Of a stretch of DNA of 13,616 nucleotides, positions 7,616 to 13,616 are shown piece after piece. Each line of letters starts with the position of its first letter. Positions within the stretch are counted from its first letter, which is position 1. The stretch lies in NCBI RefSeq assembly GCF_002737765.1, contig NZ_PEGG01000034.1, positions 1 to 13,616 of the forward strand. Direction: 5' to 3'. The DNA is from Caulobacter sp. B11. GTDB lineage: Bacteria; Pseudomonadota; Alphaproteobacteria; Caulobacterales; Caulobacteraceae. The notes under the pieces were generated by a model. The model saw nothing but the letters and a program-made list of their open reading frames with translations. It had not been told where the DNA came from and did not search any database. The position numbers and the translations under genes were made by a program.

Positions 7616-9340
7616 CTAGTGATCGGTCGCGCGGGCCAGTTTCCAGCGGATCTTGGCGCCCTTCTCGGGGCGAACCTGGCTCTTGAGCACGATCTGGCCG
7701 GCACGCCGGGCCTGGCCGTGATCGAAATGGGCCGACGGGGCGATTTCGACATCGACCGCGTCGTTGCGCAGCCACCAGCCGACATTGGACGGCCCCTTGA
7801 TCAGCACGCTCTTGCCGTCCCGCGCCAGGGAGGCTCGCGCCTCCGGGTGCAGGTGGAAGCGCACGGCGAACGGCAGGTAGCGACGCGGCCCGTCCGGATT
7901 GGCCGCCCCCAGCGGGATCAGGCTGTCCTCGCCACGCAGCTCGTCGGAGTCGATGTCGAGGAACAGGCGGCGGGCGTGGCTCAGCCCCAGCGCGCGCCAG
8001 CCGTCATGCACGATGTCCAGCCACACGCCGTTGGCGGCGTCATGGCGCTTGACCTCGACGCTGGTGGGGCCGTCGATCAGCCAGGGTCCCAGGGCCGCGG
8101 CCGCGAAGCCCGACAGCGGCCGTCCGGCCGAGCCGTCGCCGACCGACACGGTCGAGGCGGCGGGGTCAGGCGAAAGGCCTGGGCGCCGGTCGCTTCCGGG
8201 CTCCAGCCGCAGCTGGTGATCAGGCGATCCTTGCCGCAGATGATCTCGATGGCGGCCGGCTGGGCGCAGGCGGCGCGGCTCAGCACGCCGGTGGCCGGTC
8301 CGCCGGCGTCAGCCATCACCTGGATGCTGGCCCCCTGCATTTTCTGATAACCGGCATGCGGGCCGACATCGGCGGCCGGGGGCCGTTATCATCATGGGCC
8401 AGGGCGGCGGCGATGCGGCGCGGGCCGACGGCCTCTCCGCCCTGGAAGGCCGCCAGGCAACCATCGGCCAGGGTGAAGAACCGGGCGGCCGAGGACAGGC
8501 GGTCGATGGCGCGCGAAACGGACTCAGGCGTCGGCCGCCCGCGCTGCCCCAGGGCGTCGTCAAGGGTGAGCAGGTCGAACAACAGCTCCAGCCCCGCTTC
8601 GGGCGAACGGCTGGCATGGCCGCCGTCGGCCAGGACGATGGTGTCGATGGCGCTCTCGACGCGCTTGAGCCCGGCCTCGATCAGGCGATCCCCGGCCTTG
8701 CCGGCCAGCACCGCTCCGGCCACCGTGGCGACGACGGCTCGCTCCAGGAAGCGATCGGGCGCGTCATGAGCCATCAGTAGCTGCCGGGCCCCGCGCGCCA
8801 AGTCCAGGCTGAGGGCGGCGATCTCGGCGTCCGAGGCCTCGACCGCCAGGGTCCGGGCGGCGCAGGCCAGGTGGAAGGTGCGACGCTCCAGGCAGGCTCC
8901 GCTCCAGGAAAACAGGTTCCAGGTCCCGAACACCCGCCGCCAGTCGTGCAGCAGCCGCAGCGCGGTGCGCGGGGCGCTGGACCCGGCCGCCAGAAGGTCC
9001 GGCAGCCAGTCAAAGCGATGCAGGGACACGGCGAAGGCGTGCGAGGGGCTGGGCCGGTCGAACGGATCGCCCTCTTCGCCCAGGCGCAGGCTGCCGCCGT
9101 CGAGCACCATCAGGCCGGCCTGCAGCTGGCGGCCCCGCTCCAGGTCGGCGGGACGCGGATCATGGGGATTGGTCGCGAGACCCTCGGGGCGGGGATGGCT
9201 GATCAGGGCCCGGTGCGGCGGAGCGCCGAACCACTCACGATCAAGATGGCCCTGGGCGGCGGCCAGCAGGGCGCGGGGCAGCAAGCCGCCTGAACGGCGG
9301 GGGACTTCCGGGCCGGGCCTTTGGAAGGGGCGCCGCTCAT
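7616..9340 (-). pseudogene. Heparinase II/III-like protein, frameshifted in at least two places
   Basis: Reading the minus strand from ATG 9340 to TAG 7616-7618 gives about 577 residues once frames are joined. The N-terminal alpha-helical part reads LLPRALLAAAQGHLDREWFGAPPHRALIS, then RPSPSHAFAVSLHRFDWLPDLLA and RVFGTWNLFSWSGACLERR. The C-terminal beta-rich part includes HAGYQKMQGASIQVMADAGGP and DGWRALGLSHARRLFLD. It resembles alphaproteobacterial heparinase II/III-like proteins, which may act on polyuronic polysaccharides; the true substrate is unknown. Frame breaks lie near 8351-8362 (restoring ARMP-HAGYQKM needs seven bases, or one without MP) and near 8155-8165 (one base missing in a CCCCGCCGCC run). 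A third is likely at about 9290-9310, because no start codon suits the downstream frame while ATG 9340 sits nine bases after the rpe stop. Most likely a real gene with sequence errors. Confidence 0.7.
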
Positions 9341-9349
9341 GCCGGACCG

Positions 9350-10010
9350 TCAGCCGCCCTTCAGGGCGCGGATATTGCCGGCATAGGCCTCGGGCCCGCC
9401 CTTGAAAACCGCCGAACCGGCGACCAGGGCCGTGGCGCCGGCCGCGACGCAAAGCGGCGCGGTCGCCGGGGTCACGCCGCCGTCGACCTCGATGATGATG
9501 TCCAGGCCGGCCTTGTCGACCAGCCGGCGCAGGGCCTCGACCTTGCGCAGTTGGGCCTCGATGAAGCTCTGGCCGCCGAAGCCCGGATTGACCGACATGA
9601 CCAGCAGCAGGTCGACGTCCTCGAGGATCCATTCGACATGGTCCAGGCCGGTCGAGGGGTTGAACACCACCCCGGCCTTGGCCCCCAGCTCGCGGATGCG
9701 CTTGAGCGAGCGATGCAGGTGCGGCCCGGCCTCGGGGTGGATGCTGATGATGTCGGCGCCCGCCGCGCGGAAGGCCTCAAGATAGGGGTCCGGGGCTGAT
9801 CATCAGATGGACGTCGAACGGGATCTTGGCGTGCGGCCGGATGGCTTTGACGATGTCCGGGCCCAGGGTGATGTTGGGCACGAAATGGCCGTCCATTACG
9901 TCGACATGCACCCAGTCGGCGCCGGCCGCCTCGATGGCGGCGACCTCGGCGCCCAGCTTGGCGAAATCGGAGGCGAGGATGGACGGGGCGATGAGCGGTG
10001 CGACGGTCAT
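9350..10010 (-). pseudogene. rpe: Ribulose-phosphate 3-epimerase, frameshifted by two bases
   Basis: The enzyme interconverts ribulose 5-phosphate and xylulose 5-phosphate in the pentose phosphate and Calvin pathways. ATG 10010 begins [23 protein letters not shown]. The metal and phosphate-site segments are clear: [29 protein letters not shown], then in the second frame MSVNPGFGGQSFI, IIEVDGGV and GATALVAGSAVFKG. The frame breaks at 9791. LMISP is followed by a single leftover base and then [22 protein letters not shown], so two bases are missing from what is usually a three-base codon (LMISP-x-DPY). Adding two bases gives exactly 220 residues, the normal family length. Such an error in a core enzyme argues for a sequence mistake. 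It follows rsmB and ends ten bases before the heparinase-like start. Confidence 0.9.
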
Positions 10011-10031
10011 GCCCTTGGCTTAACCGGGGTC

Positions 10032-10066
10032 GCGGCGTGGGACAAGCAAGCGCGTTGTCGCGCCGC
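10032..10066. other. Stem-loop between rsmB and rpe
   Basis: gcggcg (10032-10037) pairs with cgccgc (10061-10066), and inside it gacaa (10041-10045) pairs with ttgtc (10055-10059) around a nine-base loop. It fills most of the 61-base rsmB-rpe gap. It could be a weak attenuator or RNA-processing site within the operon; no T-run is present on the transcribed strand. Confidence 0.35.
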
Positions 10067-10071
10067 CCGTC

Positions 10072-11355
10072 TTAGGCCTGTCTGATAAACCGCGCCGCGA
10101 AGAAGCCGTCCTGGCCGCCGTCCAGCTGATGGGGCAGCAGGCGCAGCGTGCCGCGCGCGGTCAGGCTGGCGGCCGGGGCCCCGGCCTCGCCCGAGGCGAT
10201 CGGATCCAGGCGCATGTCCGGCCGGCGCGCGAGGAAGGCCTCGACCTGGGCCTCGCCCTCTTCGGGTTCAAGCGAGCAGACGCAATAGACCAGCCGGCCG
10301 CCGGGCTTGACGCGATCGGCGGCGGCGTCGAGCAGGCGGGCCTGCACCCCGGCCAGGCTGGCCACGTCGCCGGGCCGCGCGGCCCACAGCACGTCGGGGT
10401 GACGGCGGAAGGTGCCGGTGGCCGAGCAGGGGGCGTCGAGCAGCACCGCGTCGAAGGTGCGGGCGTCGTCCCAGTTGCCGGCGTCGGCGACCACGACCTC
10501 GGCGGTCAGGCCCATGCGGCGGAAATTGTCGGTCAGGCGCTCCAGCCGGGCGGCGGAGCGGTCGACGGCGGTGACGATCGCCCCGGCCGCGGCCAGTTGC
10601 AGGCTCTTGCCGCCGGGCGCGGCGCACAGGTCGACGGCGGTCTCGCCGGGCTGAACCTTGAGCAGGCGGGCGGGGATGGCGGCGGCGGCGTCCTGCACCC
10701 ACCAGCCGCCTTCCTCGAAGCCCGGCCAGGCGGCGACATCGCCCTTGCGCGCCAGGCGCAACGTGCCGCTGGGCAGGATCTCGCCTTCCAGCCGCTGCGC
10801 CCAGGCCTGCGCCAGGGCCGGGTCCTTGAGCGACAGATCGGTGGCGGGTTCCTTGGCGATCTCCAGGGCCACCAGGCGGGCGGTCTCGGGACCCCAGGCG
10901 GCGGTCCAGCGGGTGAACAGCCAGGGCGGGGCCAGCTGTTCGGGGTCGTCGGACGGCGGGCCGTCGCGCAGCAGGCCGCGCAGCACGGCGTTGACCAGAC
11001 CCTTGAACGGTCGGCTGGTCTTATTGACGCCGGTCATTTCCACGGTGGTGGCCACGGCCGCGAAGGCCGGGACGTCGAGATAGAAGGCCTGGACGGCGCC
11101 GAGCCGCAGCAGGTTGCGCACCCGCGGCGGCGGCTCCTTGGCTAGCTTACCCGACAGGGCGCGGTCGATCGGGCCCAGCCGGCGCAGGGCGGCCATGGCC
11201 AGGGCGCGGGCGAAGGCGCGCTCGCGCGGCTCCAGGAAGCGGAAACCGTGGGCCGAAGCGGCTTCGTCGAGGCCGCCGCGACGCGACAGGGCCGCGTCGA
11301 TGAGGGTAAGCGCGGCTTCCCGGGCGGGCAGGCCGTCATTGATTTCCTGAGTCAC
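10072..11355 (-). CDS. rsmB: 16S rRNA (cytosine-967-C5)-methyltransferase RsmB
   Basis: 427 residues from GTG 11355 to TAA. The N-terminal roughly 140 residues are the NusB-like RNA-binding domain (REAALTLIDAALSRRGGLDEA, ...NAVLRGLLRDG). The C-terminal Rossmann methyltransferase shows the SAM-binding motif VDLCAAPGGKSLQLAAAG, then DRSAARLERLTDNFRRMGL. The motif IV Pro-Cys is in LLDAPCSATGTFRRHPDVLW. The motif VI nucleophilic Cys is in LVYCVCSLEPEEGEAQV. It methylates C5 of a cytosine in 16S rRNA helix 31, using SAM. The gene is intact, unlike its downstream neighbours, and is probably the first gene of an rsmB-rpe-heparinase transcript. The only G-rich candidate ribosome site lies inside a hairpin at 11358-11380. 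Confidence 0.92.
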   Translation of the reverse strand: MTQEINDGLPAREAALTLIDAALSRRGGLDEAASAHGFRFLEPRERAFARALAMAALRRLGPIDRALSGKLAKEPPPRVRNLLRLGAVQAFYLDVPAFAAVATTVEMTGVNKTSRPFKGLVNAVLRGLLRDGPPSDDPEQLAPPWLFTRWTAAWGPETARLVALEIAKEPATDLSLKDPALAQAWAQRLEGEILPSGTLRLARKGDVAAWPGFEEGGWWVQDAAAAIPARLLKVQPGETAVDLCAAPGGKSLQLAAAGAIVTAVDRSAARLERLTDNFRRMGLTAEVVVADAGNWDDARTFDAVLLDAPCSATGTFRRHPDVLWAARPGDVASLAGVQARLLDAAADRVKPGGRLVYCVCSLEPEEGEAQVEAFLARRPDMRLDPIASGEAGAPAASLTARGTLRLLPHQLDGGQDGFFAARFIRQA

Positions 11356-11357
11356 CC

Positions 11358-11380
11358 CCCCGCCGTGCCTTGTGGCGGGG
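11358..11380 (-). promoter_or_regulatory. Leader hairpin at the rsmB start
   Basis: On the minus strand CCCCGCC (11380-11374) pairs with GGCGGGG (11364-11358), nine-base loop. The 3' arm ends two bases before the rsmB GTG and is the only purine-rich segment available as a ribosome site, so the hairpin could limit initiation. Confidence 0.35.
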
Positions 11381-11404
11381 CGAAGCGCAAGAGGCTTGGA
11401 TGAT

Positions 11405-11428
11405 TTGACGCGGCCGCCGTGCTAGAAG
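11405..11428 (+). promoter_or_regulatory. Vegetative promoter for the DUF1674 gene
   Basis: TTGACGC (11405-11411) matches the Caulobacter -35 consensus TTGACGS exactly, and GCTAGAAG (11421-11428) matches seven of eight positions of GCTANAWC. The spacer is nine bases, one short of the usual range. The -10 ends only six bases before ATG 11435, so the transcript may be leaderless or nearly so. Confidence 0.55.
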
Positions 11429-11434
11429 AGGCCC

Positions 11435-11650
11435 ATGTCCGAAATCGAAAACACCCCGCTTCCCGAGGCCCTGGGGGCCGCGCCCGACAAGGTCCTGACC
11501 CCCGCCGCCCGGCGCGCCCTGGAAGAAGCCGCCGCCCGCCGCGCCGCCGCCGAAGCCGTGGTCCTGGCCGACGAACAGGGCGGCCGCGACGGCCCCGAAC
11601 CGACCCGCTTCGGCGACTGGGAGCGCAAGGGCGTGGCGGTGGATTTCTGA
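11435..11650 (+). CDS. DUF1674 / succinate dehydrogenase assembly factor 4-like protein
   Basis: 71 residues. The N-terminal two-thirds are Ala/Glu-rich and probably helical or disordered (VLTPAARRALEEAAARRAAAEA). The diagnostic part is the C-terminal GRDGPEPTRFGDWERKGVAVDF, matching the conserved PTR(Y/F)GDWE-x-KG-x-x-x-DF end of DUF1674, the family of eukaryotic SDHAF4. Family members help flavinylated succinate dehydrogenase subunit mature and limit oxidative damage; that role here is inferred. A purine-rich agagg at 11427-11431 lies only three bases from the ATG, too close for a normal ribosome site. It is divergent from rsmB. Confidence 0.85.
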   Translation: MSEIENTPLPEALGAAPDKVLTPAARRALEEAAARRAAAEAVVLADEQGGRDGPEPTRFGDWERKGVAVDF

Positions 11651-11798
11651 GGGCTGGGCTCGGCGCTCACGGTCGTGAACGGAGATCAGGCCGTCGCCCG
11701 GAACCGGACATCGCGAGGGTCGGGGATGGGTGGATTGCGGAAGTTGTATCACCAATAAGGTACAGCTTCGTCAGGACACTTTTTTCTGGAGACCGAAC
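11651..11798. other. Intergenic gap before the accessory patch
   Basis: 148 bases with no gene. Base composition drops in GC toward the right end (gttgtatcaccaataaggtacagc), marking the left edge of the accessory patch. A ggaaccggacatcgcg segment (about 11699-11714) resembles aactggacattggcg near 12440. Confidence 0.4.
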
Positions 11799-12212
11799 TT
11801 GCCGCTGATGCTCAGGCCACTCGCGCGTTATGTGGACTTCACGGGCCGGTCCAGGCGGGCCGAGTTTTGGCTGTTCTATCTACTGATCTTCTTGCTAACG
11901 ACTTCATGTGTGGTCGGCGGAGTGATCATTGAGAGAACCACTCAGTTCCCCGGTAGTGAGATCGTCTTTCACGTTCTCAATCTGATTTATCTGGCCGTCA
12001 CGATACCGTGGTTCGCAGTCATGGTTCGTAGGCTTCACGATGTCGAGAAGTCCGGATGGTAGTTGCTAGCTGCGTTTATCCCTTTCGGCGTTGTTGCGCT
12101 GATCATGTTCTGGGTTCGTGACGGGACGGTCGGCGACAATCGATATGGTCACGACCCGAAGGCAGACTCGGTGATCCAAGCAGTCCGAACTGAGGGCGAA
12201 GCTGGGGAATGA
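11799..12212 (+). pseudogene. DUF805 family membrane protein, interrupted by an in-frame TAG
   Basis: TTG 11799 has ggaga at 11788-11792, six bases upstream; ATG 11808 is the alternative start. The protein begins MPLMLRPLARYVDFTGRSRRAEFWLFYLLIFLL, the typical DUF805 opening (R-Y-DF-GR-R-EFW). It has hydrophobic helices at about residues 27-48 and 58-75, then the conserved RLHDVEKSGW. In the family this continues as a second W and another helix. Here the codon after TGG is TAG (12060-12062), one base from TGG. The frame then carries on without change (LLAAFIPFGVVALIMFWVRDGTVGDNRYGHDP...), with the family's NRYG-DP ending, to TGA 12210-12212. So codon 88 of 137 is a nonsense mutation; the truncated product would be 87 residues. 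The function of DUF805 is unknown. GC is lower than in neighbouring genes. Confidence 0.8.
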
Positions 12213-12355
12213 AGCAGCGGACACGCCTCCTATTAAGCATCGCCGCAATTCTGTTGGGCACATACCTCATTTGGCGCGGACCGTCGCTATATCGGCTCTT
12301 TCAAGATTGGCCGCTGATTGCTGCTTGCGCCCAAGATAACCGGAACTGCCCTTAG
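12209..12355 (+). CDS. Small membrane protein overlapping the DUF805 stop (48 residues)
   Basis: ATG 12209-12211 overlaps the DUF805 stop in an ATGA arrangement, a usual sign of translational coupling. The product is MKQRTRLLLSIAAILLGTY followed by LIWRGPSLYRLFQDWPLIAACAQDNRNCP. It has a positively charged start and one membrane helix at about residues 7-22, then a short tail with two cysteines. No family is recognised. Because the DUF805 frame now stops at 12062, coupling may be lost. Gene status rests on the overlap and on composition only. Confidence 0.45.
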   Translation: MKQRTRLLLSIAAILLGTYLIWRGPSLYRLFQDWPLIAACAQDNRNCP

Positions 12356-12530
12356 ACGCCCTGCGCTTTCGCCGATGTCCTGAAAGCTGGCCCTCGGGAG
12401 GTCAGAGAAGGGGTCCGGTCCGGAAGTGATGACCGCGCCCGTAACTGGACATTGGCGGCCATGCCGGAAAACGGACAGGGCGAAGTTCGGCTAGGGGTGG
12501 AAATCGGACACGTCTCGGAAGCGATGAGAC

Positions 12531-12956
12531 TTAGTTCTCGTCGGTTCGATCGTCGTAGACGTTCAAGCCGAAATCGATCCCCAATGATGCCATTTTCGCC
12601 ATTAGCTCGGCGGTGAAGACCTCACCTGTGTCGCCGCCGGGATACCAGAAGACGTAGAAGCTCAGTGCCCCGCCAGTGCGCCTCAGCTCTGCAAAATGCT
12701 CATGGTGGACGGCGAGCCCGTCAGCGGTTCGTGAGAGGCACGCCGCAAGCTGGCCATCATCACCGTCTTCAACTCGGAACGTGCAGTAGCTTTGCGACCG
12801 CACGCCGCCGGTCCGAACGCCGTTGGGCGTCGTGCTCTCATCGCCGACCGTCCAGCTAACCTGCGCCTTCCAAGGTAGGCCAACCGCTAGTTCGTCAGCG
12901 TGCGCGGTTGGGTGCCTGATCTGAAAATTGACGGCATAGCTGAATGGCGTGGTCAT
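12531..12956 (-). CDS. DUF4279-like domain protein
   Basis: 141 residues from ATG 12956 to TAA. It opens MTTPFSYAVNFQIRHPTAHADELAVGLPWKAQVSW, with VEDGDDGQLAACLSRTADGLAVHHEHFAEL in the middle, and ends FTAELMAKMASLGIDFGLNVYDD. The order of a beta strand, an xADExxxxLG-like helix, a W residue, a predicted helix and a terminal GIDxxLxVY strand fits DUF4279, a family of unknown function found mostly in accessory regions and sometimes near toxin or immunity genes. The ribosome site is weak. No signal peptide or membrane helix is seen, so it should be cytoplasmic. It is convergent with the 48-residue gene. Family assignment is from recall of pattern only. Confidence 0.55.
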   Translation of the reverse strand: MTTPFSYAVNFQIRHPTAHADELAVGLPWKAQVSWTVGDESTTPNGVRTGGVRSQSYCTFRVEDGDDGQLAACLSRTADGLAVHHEHFAELRRTGGALSFYVFWYPGGDTGEVFTAELMAKMASLGIDFGLNVYDDRTDEN

Positions 12957-13086
12957 GCGTCAAGGCTAAACCGGTACGGCCGCGGCGGGTAGTCTGCGAT
13001 CCATAAAGCAGACGTCCCAGCCGTCCGACTTGGGTCGGAAGCGGAAATTGGTGCCTGCCCCGAGAGCGGACGCCCCGCGTCCCGCC

Positions 13087-13238
13087 CATCCTTAAATCTC
13101 TTGGAGGCAGCAGCGTGCCGGACTGTAGAGGTTGGTCAAGGACTGGCCTGCGGCCAGCCGCTCCGCGGCGACGCGACAGCGTCGTCCTTGAGCAACCTCT
13201 ACAGTCCGGCGATCGTCTCGCCGTGAGATTTAAGGATG
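13087..13238. repeat. Large imperfect palindrome with a three-hairpin cap
   Basis: Outer arms catccttaaatctc (13087-13100) and its exact complement (13225-13238) give 14 bp. After an asymmetric internal loop (13101-13116 and 13211-13224), inner arms 13117-13143 and 13184-13210 pair over 27 bases with one mismatch (G-G at 13135). The remaining 40 bases split exactly into three adjacent hairpins: 13144-13156 (tggcc/ggcca), 13157-13169 (gccg/cggc) and 13170-13183 (gacgc/gcgtc), leaving no unpaired base between them. This could be a structured RNA, a mobile palindromic element or a DNA cruciform. I do not recognise a named family. Confidence 0.8.
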
Positions 13239-13293
13239 GCTCCCTTCGGCGCGAAGGTGGGCGGTGGGGCGCCACGCCAACTTAAAACCTCCC

Positions 13294-13357
13294 GTCATTC
13301 CCGCCACTTGGCCTGCCCTCGGGCCGGCAAGGCCGGTCCCGGGGGGGCGGGAAAGAC
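13294..13357. repeat. Second inverted repeat, REP-like stem
   Basis: gtcattcccgcc (13294-13305) pairs with ggcgggaaagac (13346-13357) over 12 bases with one mismatch; the enclosed part has further short GC stems (tgcc/ggca). The gtcattcccgc edge resembles common intergenic palindromic repeats of proteobacteria. Which family, if any, cannot be decided from one copy. Confidence 0.45.
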
Positions 13358-13488
13358 GGTTGAATGGGGGGATGGGCTCCATTCCGTCCTGACCCGCGCC
13401 GAAAACACCGCGTCTTTCGTCGCCAAGGCTTCAAGCGCCGCCGGGATCGGCTAACCTCGGGTCTTTCCGCCCCCAGGAGGCCGCCCTC

Positions 13489-13616
13489 GTGTCGCGTCTG
13501 TTCGCCCGATTTAGCGCGGGTCTCGCCGCCGCCCTGCTGCTCATCGCCCCGCCGGCGATGGCCGCGCCGAAGGCCGCCAAGCAGCAAGCCACCCTCACCG
13601 CCGGCGCGGTCGCCTC
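13489..13616 (+). CDS. Exported protein, 5' part only (possibly gamma-glutamyltranspeptidase)
   Basis: GTG 13489 has a strong aggagg site at 13475-13480, eight bases upstream. The first 42 residues are MSRLFARFSAGLAAALLLIA then PPAMAAPKAAKQQATLTAGAVA, and the window ends inside the gene. Residues 1-26 are a classical signal peptide with an AMA-A cleavage site. The TLTAGAVAS stretch just after it resembles the segment before the conserved SP-x-x-A/Y-G-Ile/Val start of gamma-glutamyltranspeptidases, but too little is present to be sure. A periplasmic or secreted product is well supported, the enzyme identity is not. Confidence 0.7.
   Translation, partial: MSRLFARFSAGLAAALLLIAPPAMAAPKAAKQQATLTAGAVA

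Larger units (their letters stand above)
12957..13488. other. Long structured intergenic region
   Basis: 532 bases without a confident gene. It holds a small hairpin (gtctgc 12992-12997 with gcagac 13008-13013), the large palindrome at 13087-13238, a second inverted repeat at 13294-13357 and a possible promoter for the next gene: TTCAAGC 13430-13436, 13 bases, GCTAACCT 13450-13457. That promoter has two -35 mismatches. A 56-codon GTG frame (13115-13285) crosses the large palindrome and is discussed in the findings. Confidence 0.5.

Noticed and set aside
10129..11145. Long plus-strand frame opposite rsmB
   Set aside because: It is a GC-rich shadow; the minus strand holds all rsmB motifs without a break.
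12895..13275. Minus-strand frame of 126 residues overlapping the DUF4279 start and the palindrome
   Set aside because: Arg/Pro-rich, no recognised family, and it arises partly from the symmetry of the palindrome.
1..13616. CRISPR array, prophage or IS element
   Set aside because: No regularly spaced direct repeats, transposase, integrase or phage structural gene is visible anywhere in the window.

Overview
The window looks like chromosomal DNA of a Caulobacteraceae-type alphaproteobacterium (Caulobacter, Phenylobacterium or a close relative). This is an inference from high GC, frequent GTG/TTG starts, two promoters resembling the Caulobacter vegetative consensus (TTGACGS, spacer, GCTANAWC) and the gene set. 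No database search was possible.

Layout. 1-520: no gene found, only GC-rich DNA that can fold. 521-2342 (+): secreted M2-family zinc peptidase (angiotensin-converting-enzyme-like), broken by a frameshift. 2455-3921 and 4084-5704 (+): tandem TadE/TadG-like pseudopilus proteins with VWA domains; the second has lost its stop codon by a frameshift. 5758-6693 (-): 2-oxoglutarate/Fe(II) oxygenase of the isopenicillin N synthase-like group. It meets the second TadG gene at a shared terminator hairpin and is divergent from 6850-7521 (+), an OmpA-domain glycine-zipper lipoprotein. 11355-7616 (-): a likely operon of rsmB (16S rRNA m5C methyltransferase), rpe (ribulose-phosphate epimerase) and a heparinase II/III-like protein; rpe and the heparinase gene are frameshifted as written. 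11435-11650 (+): a DUF1674/SdhAF4-like protein, divergent from rsmB. 11799-13285: a short, visibly less GC-rich accessory patch with a DUF805 membrane protein interrupted by an in-frame TAG, an overlapping 48-residue membrane mini-protein, a DUF4279-like gene on the minus strand and a striking palindromic element. 13489-end (+): the start of an exported protein.

Two things stand out. First, at least five coding-frame breaks fall in genes whose sequence continues intact in another frame, one of them in rpe, a core metabolic gene. Most are probably sequence or assembly errors, though real lesions are not excluded. Second, the element at 13087-13238 is a long imperfect inverted repeat whose 40-base cap is divided exactly into three consecutive hairpins. 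It is the best candidate for an undescribed structured RNA or mobile palindrome. I see no CRISPR array, IS transposase, tRNA or rRNA.
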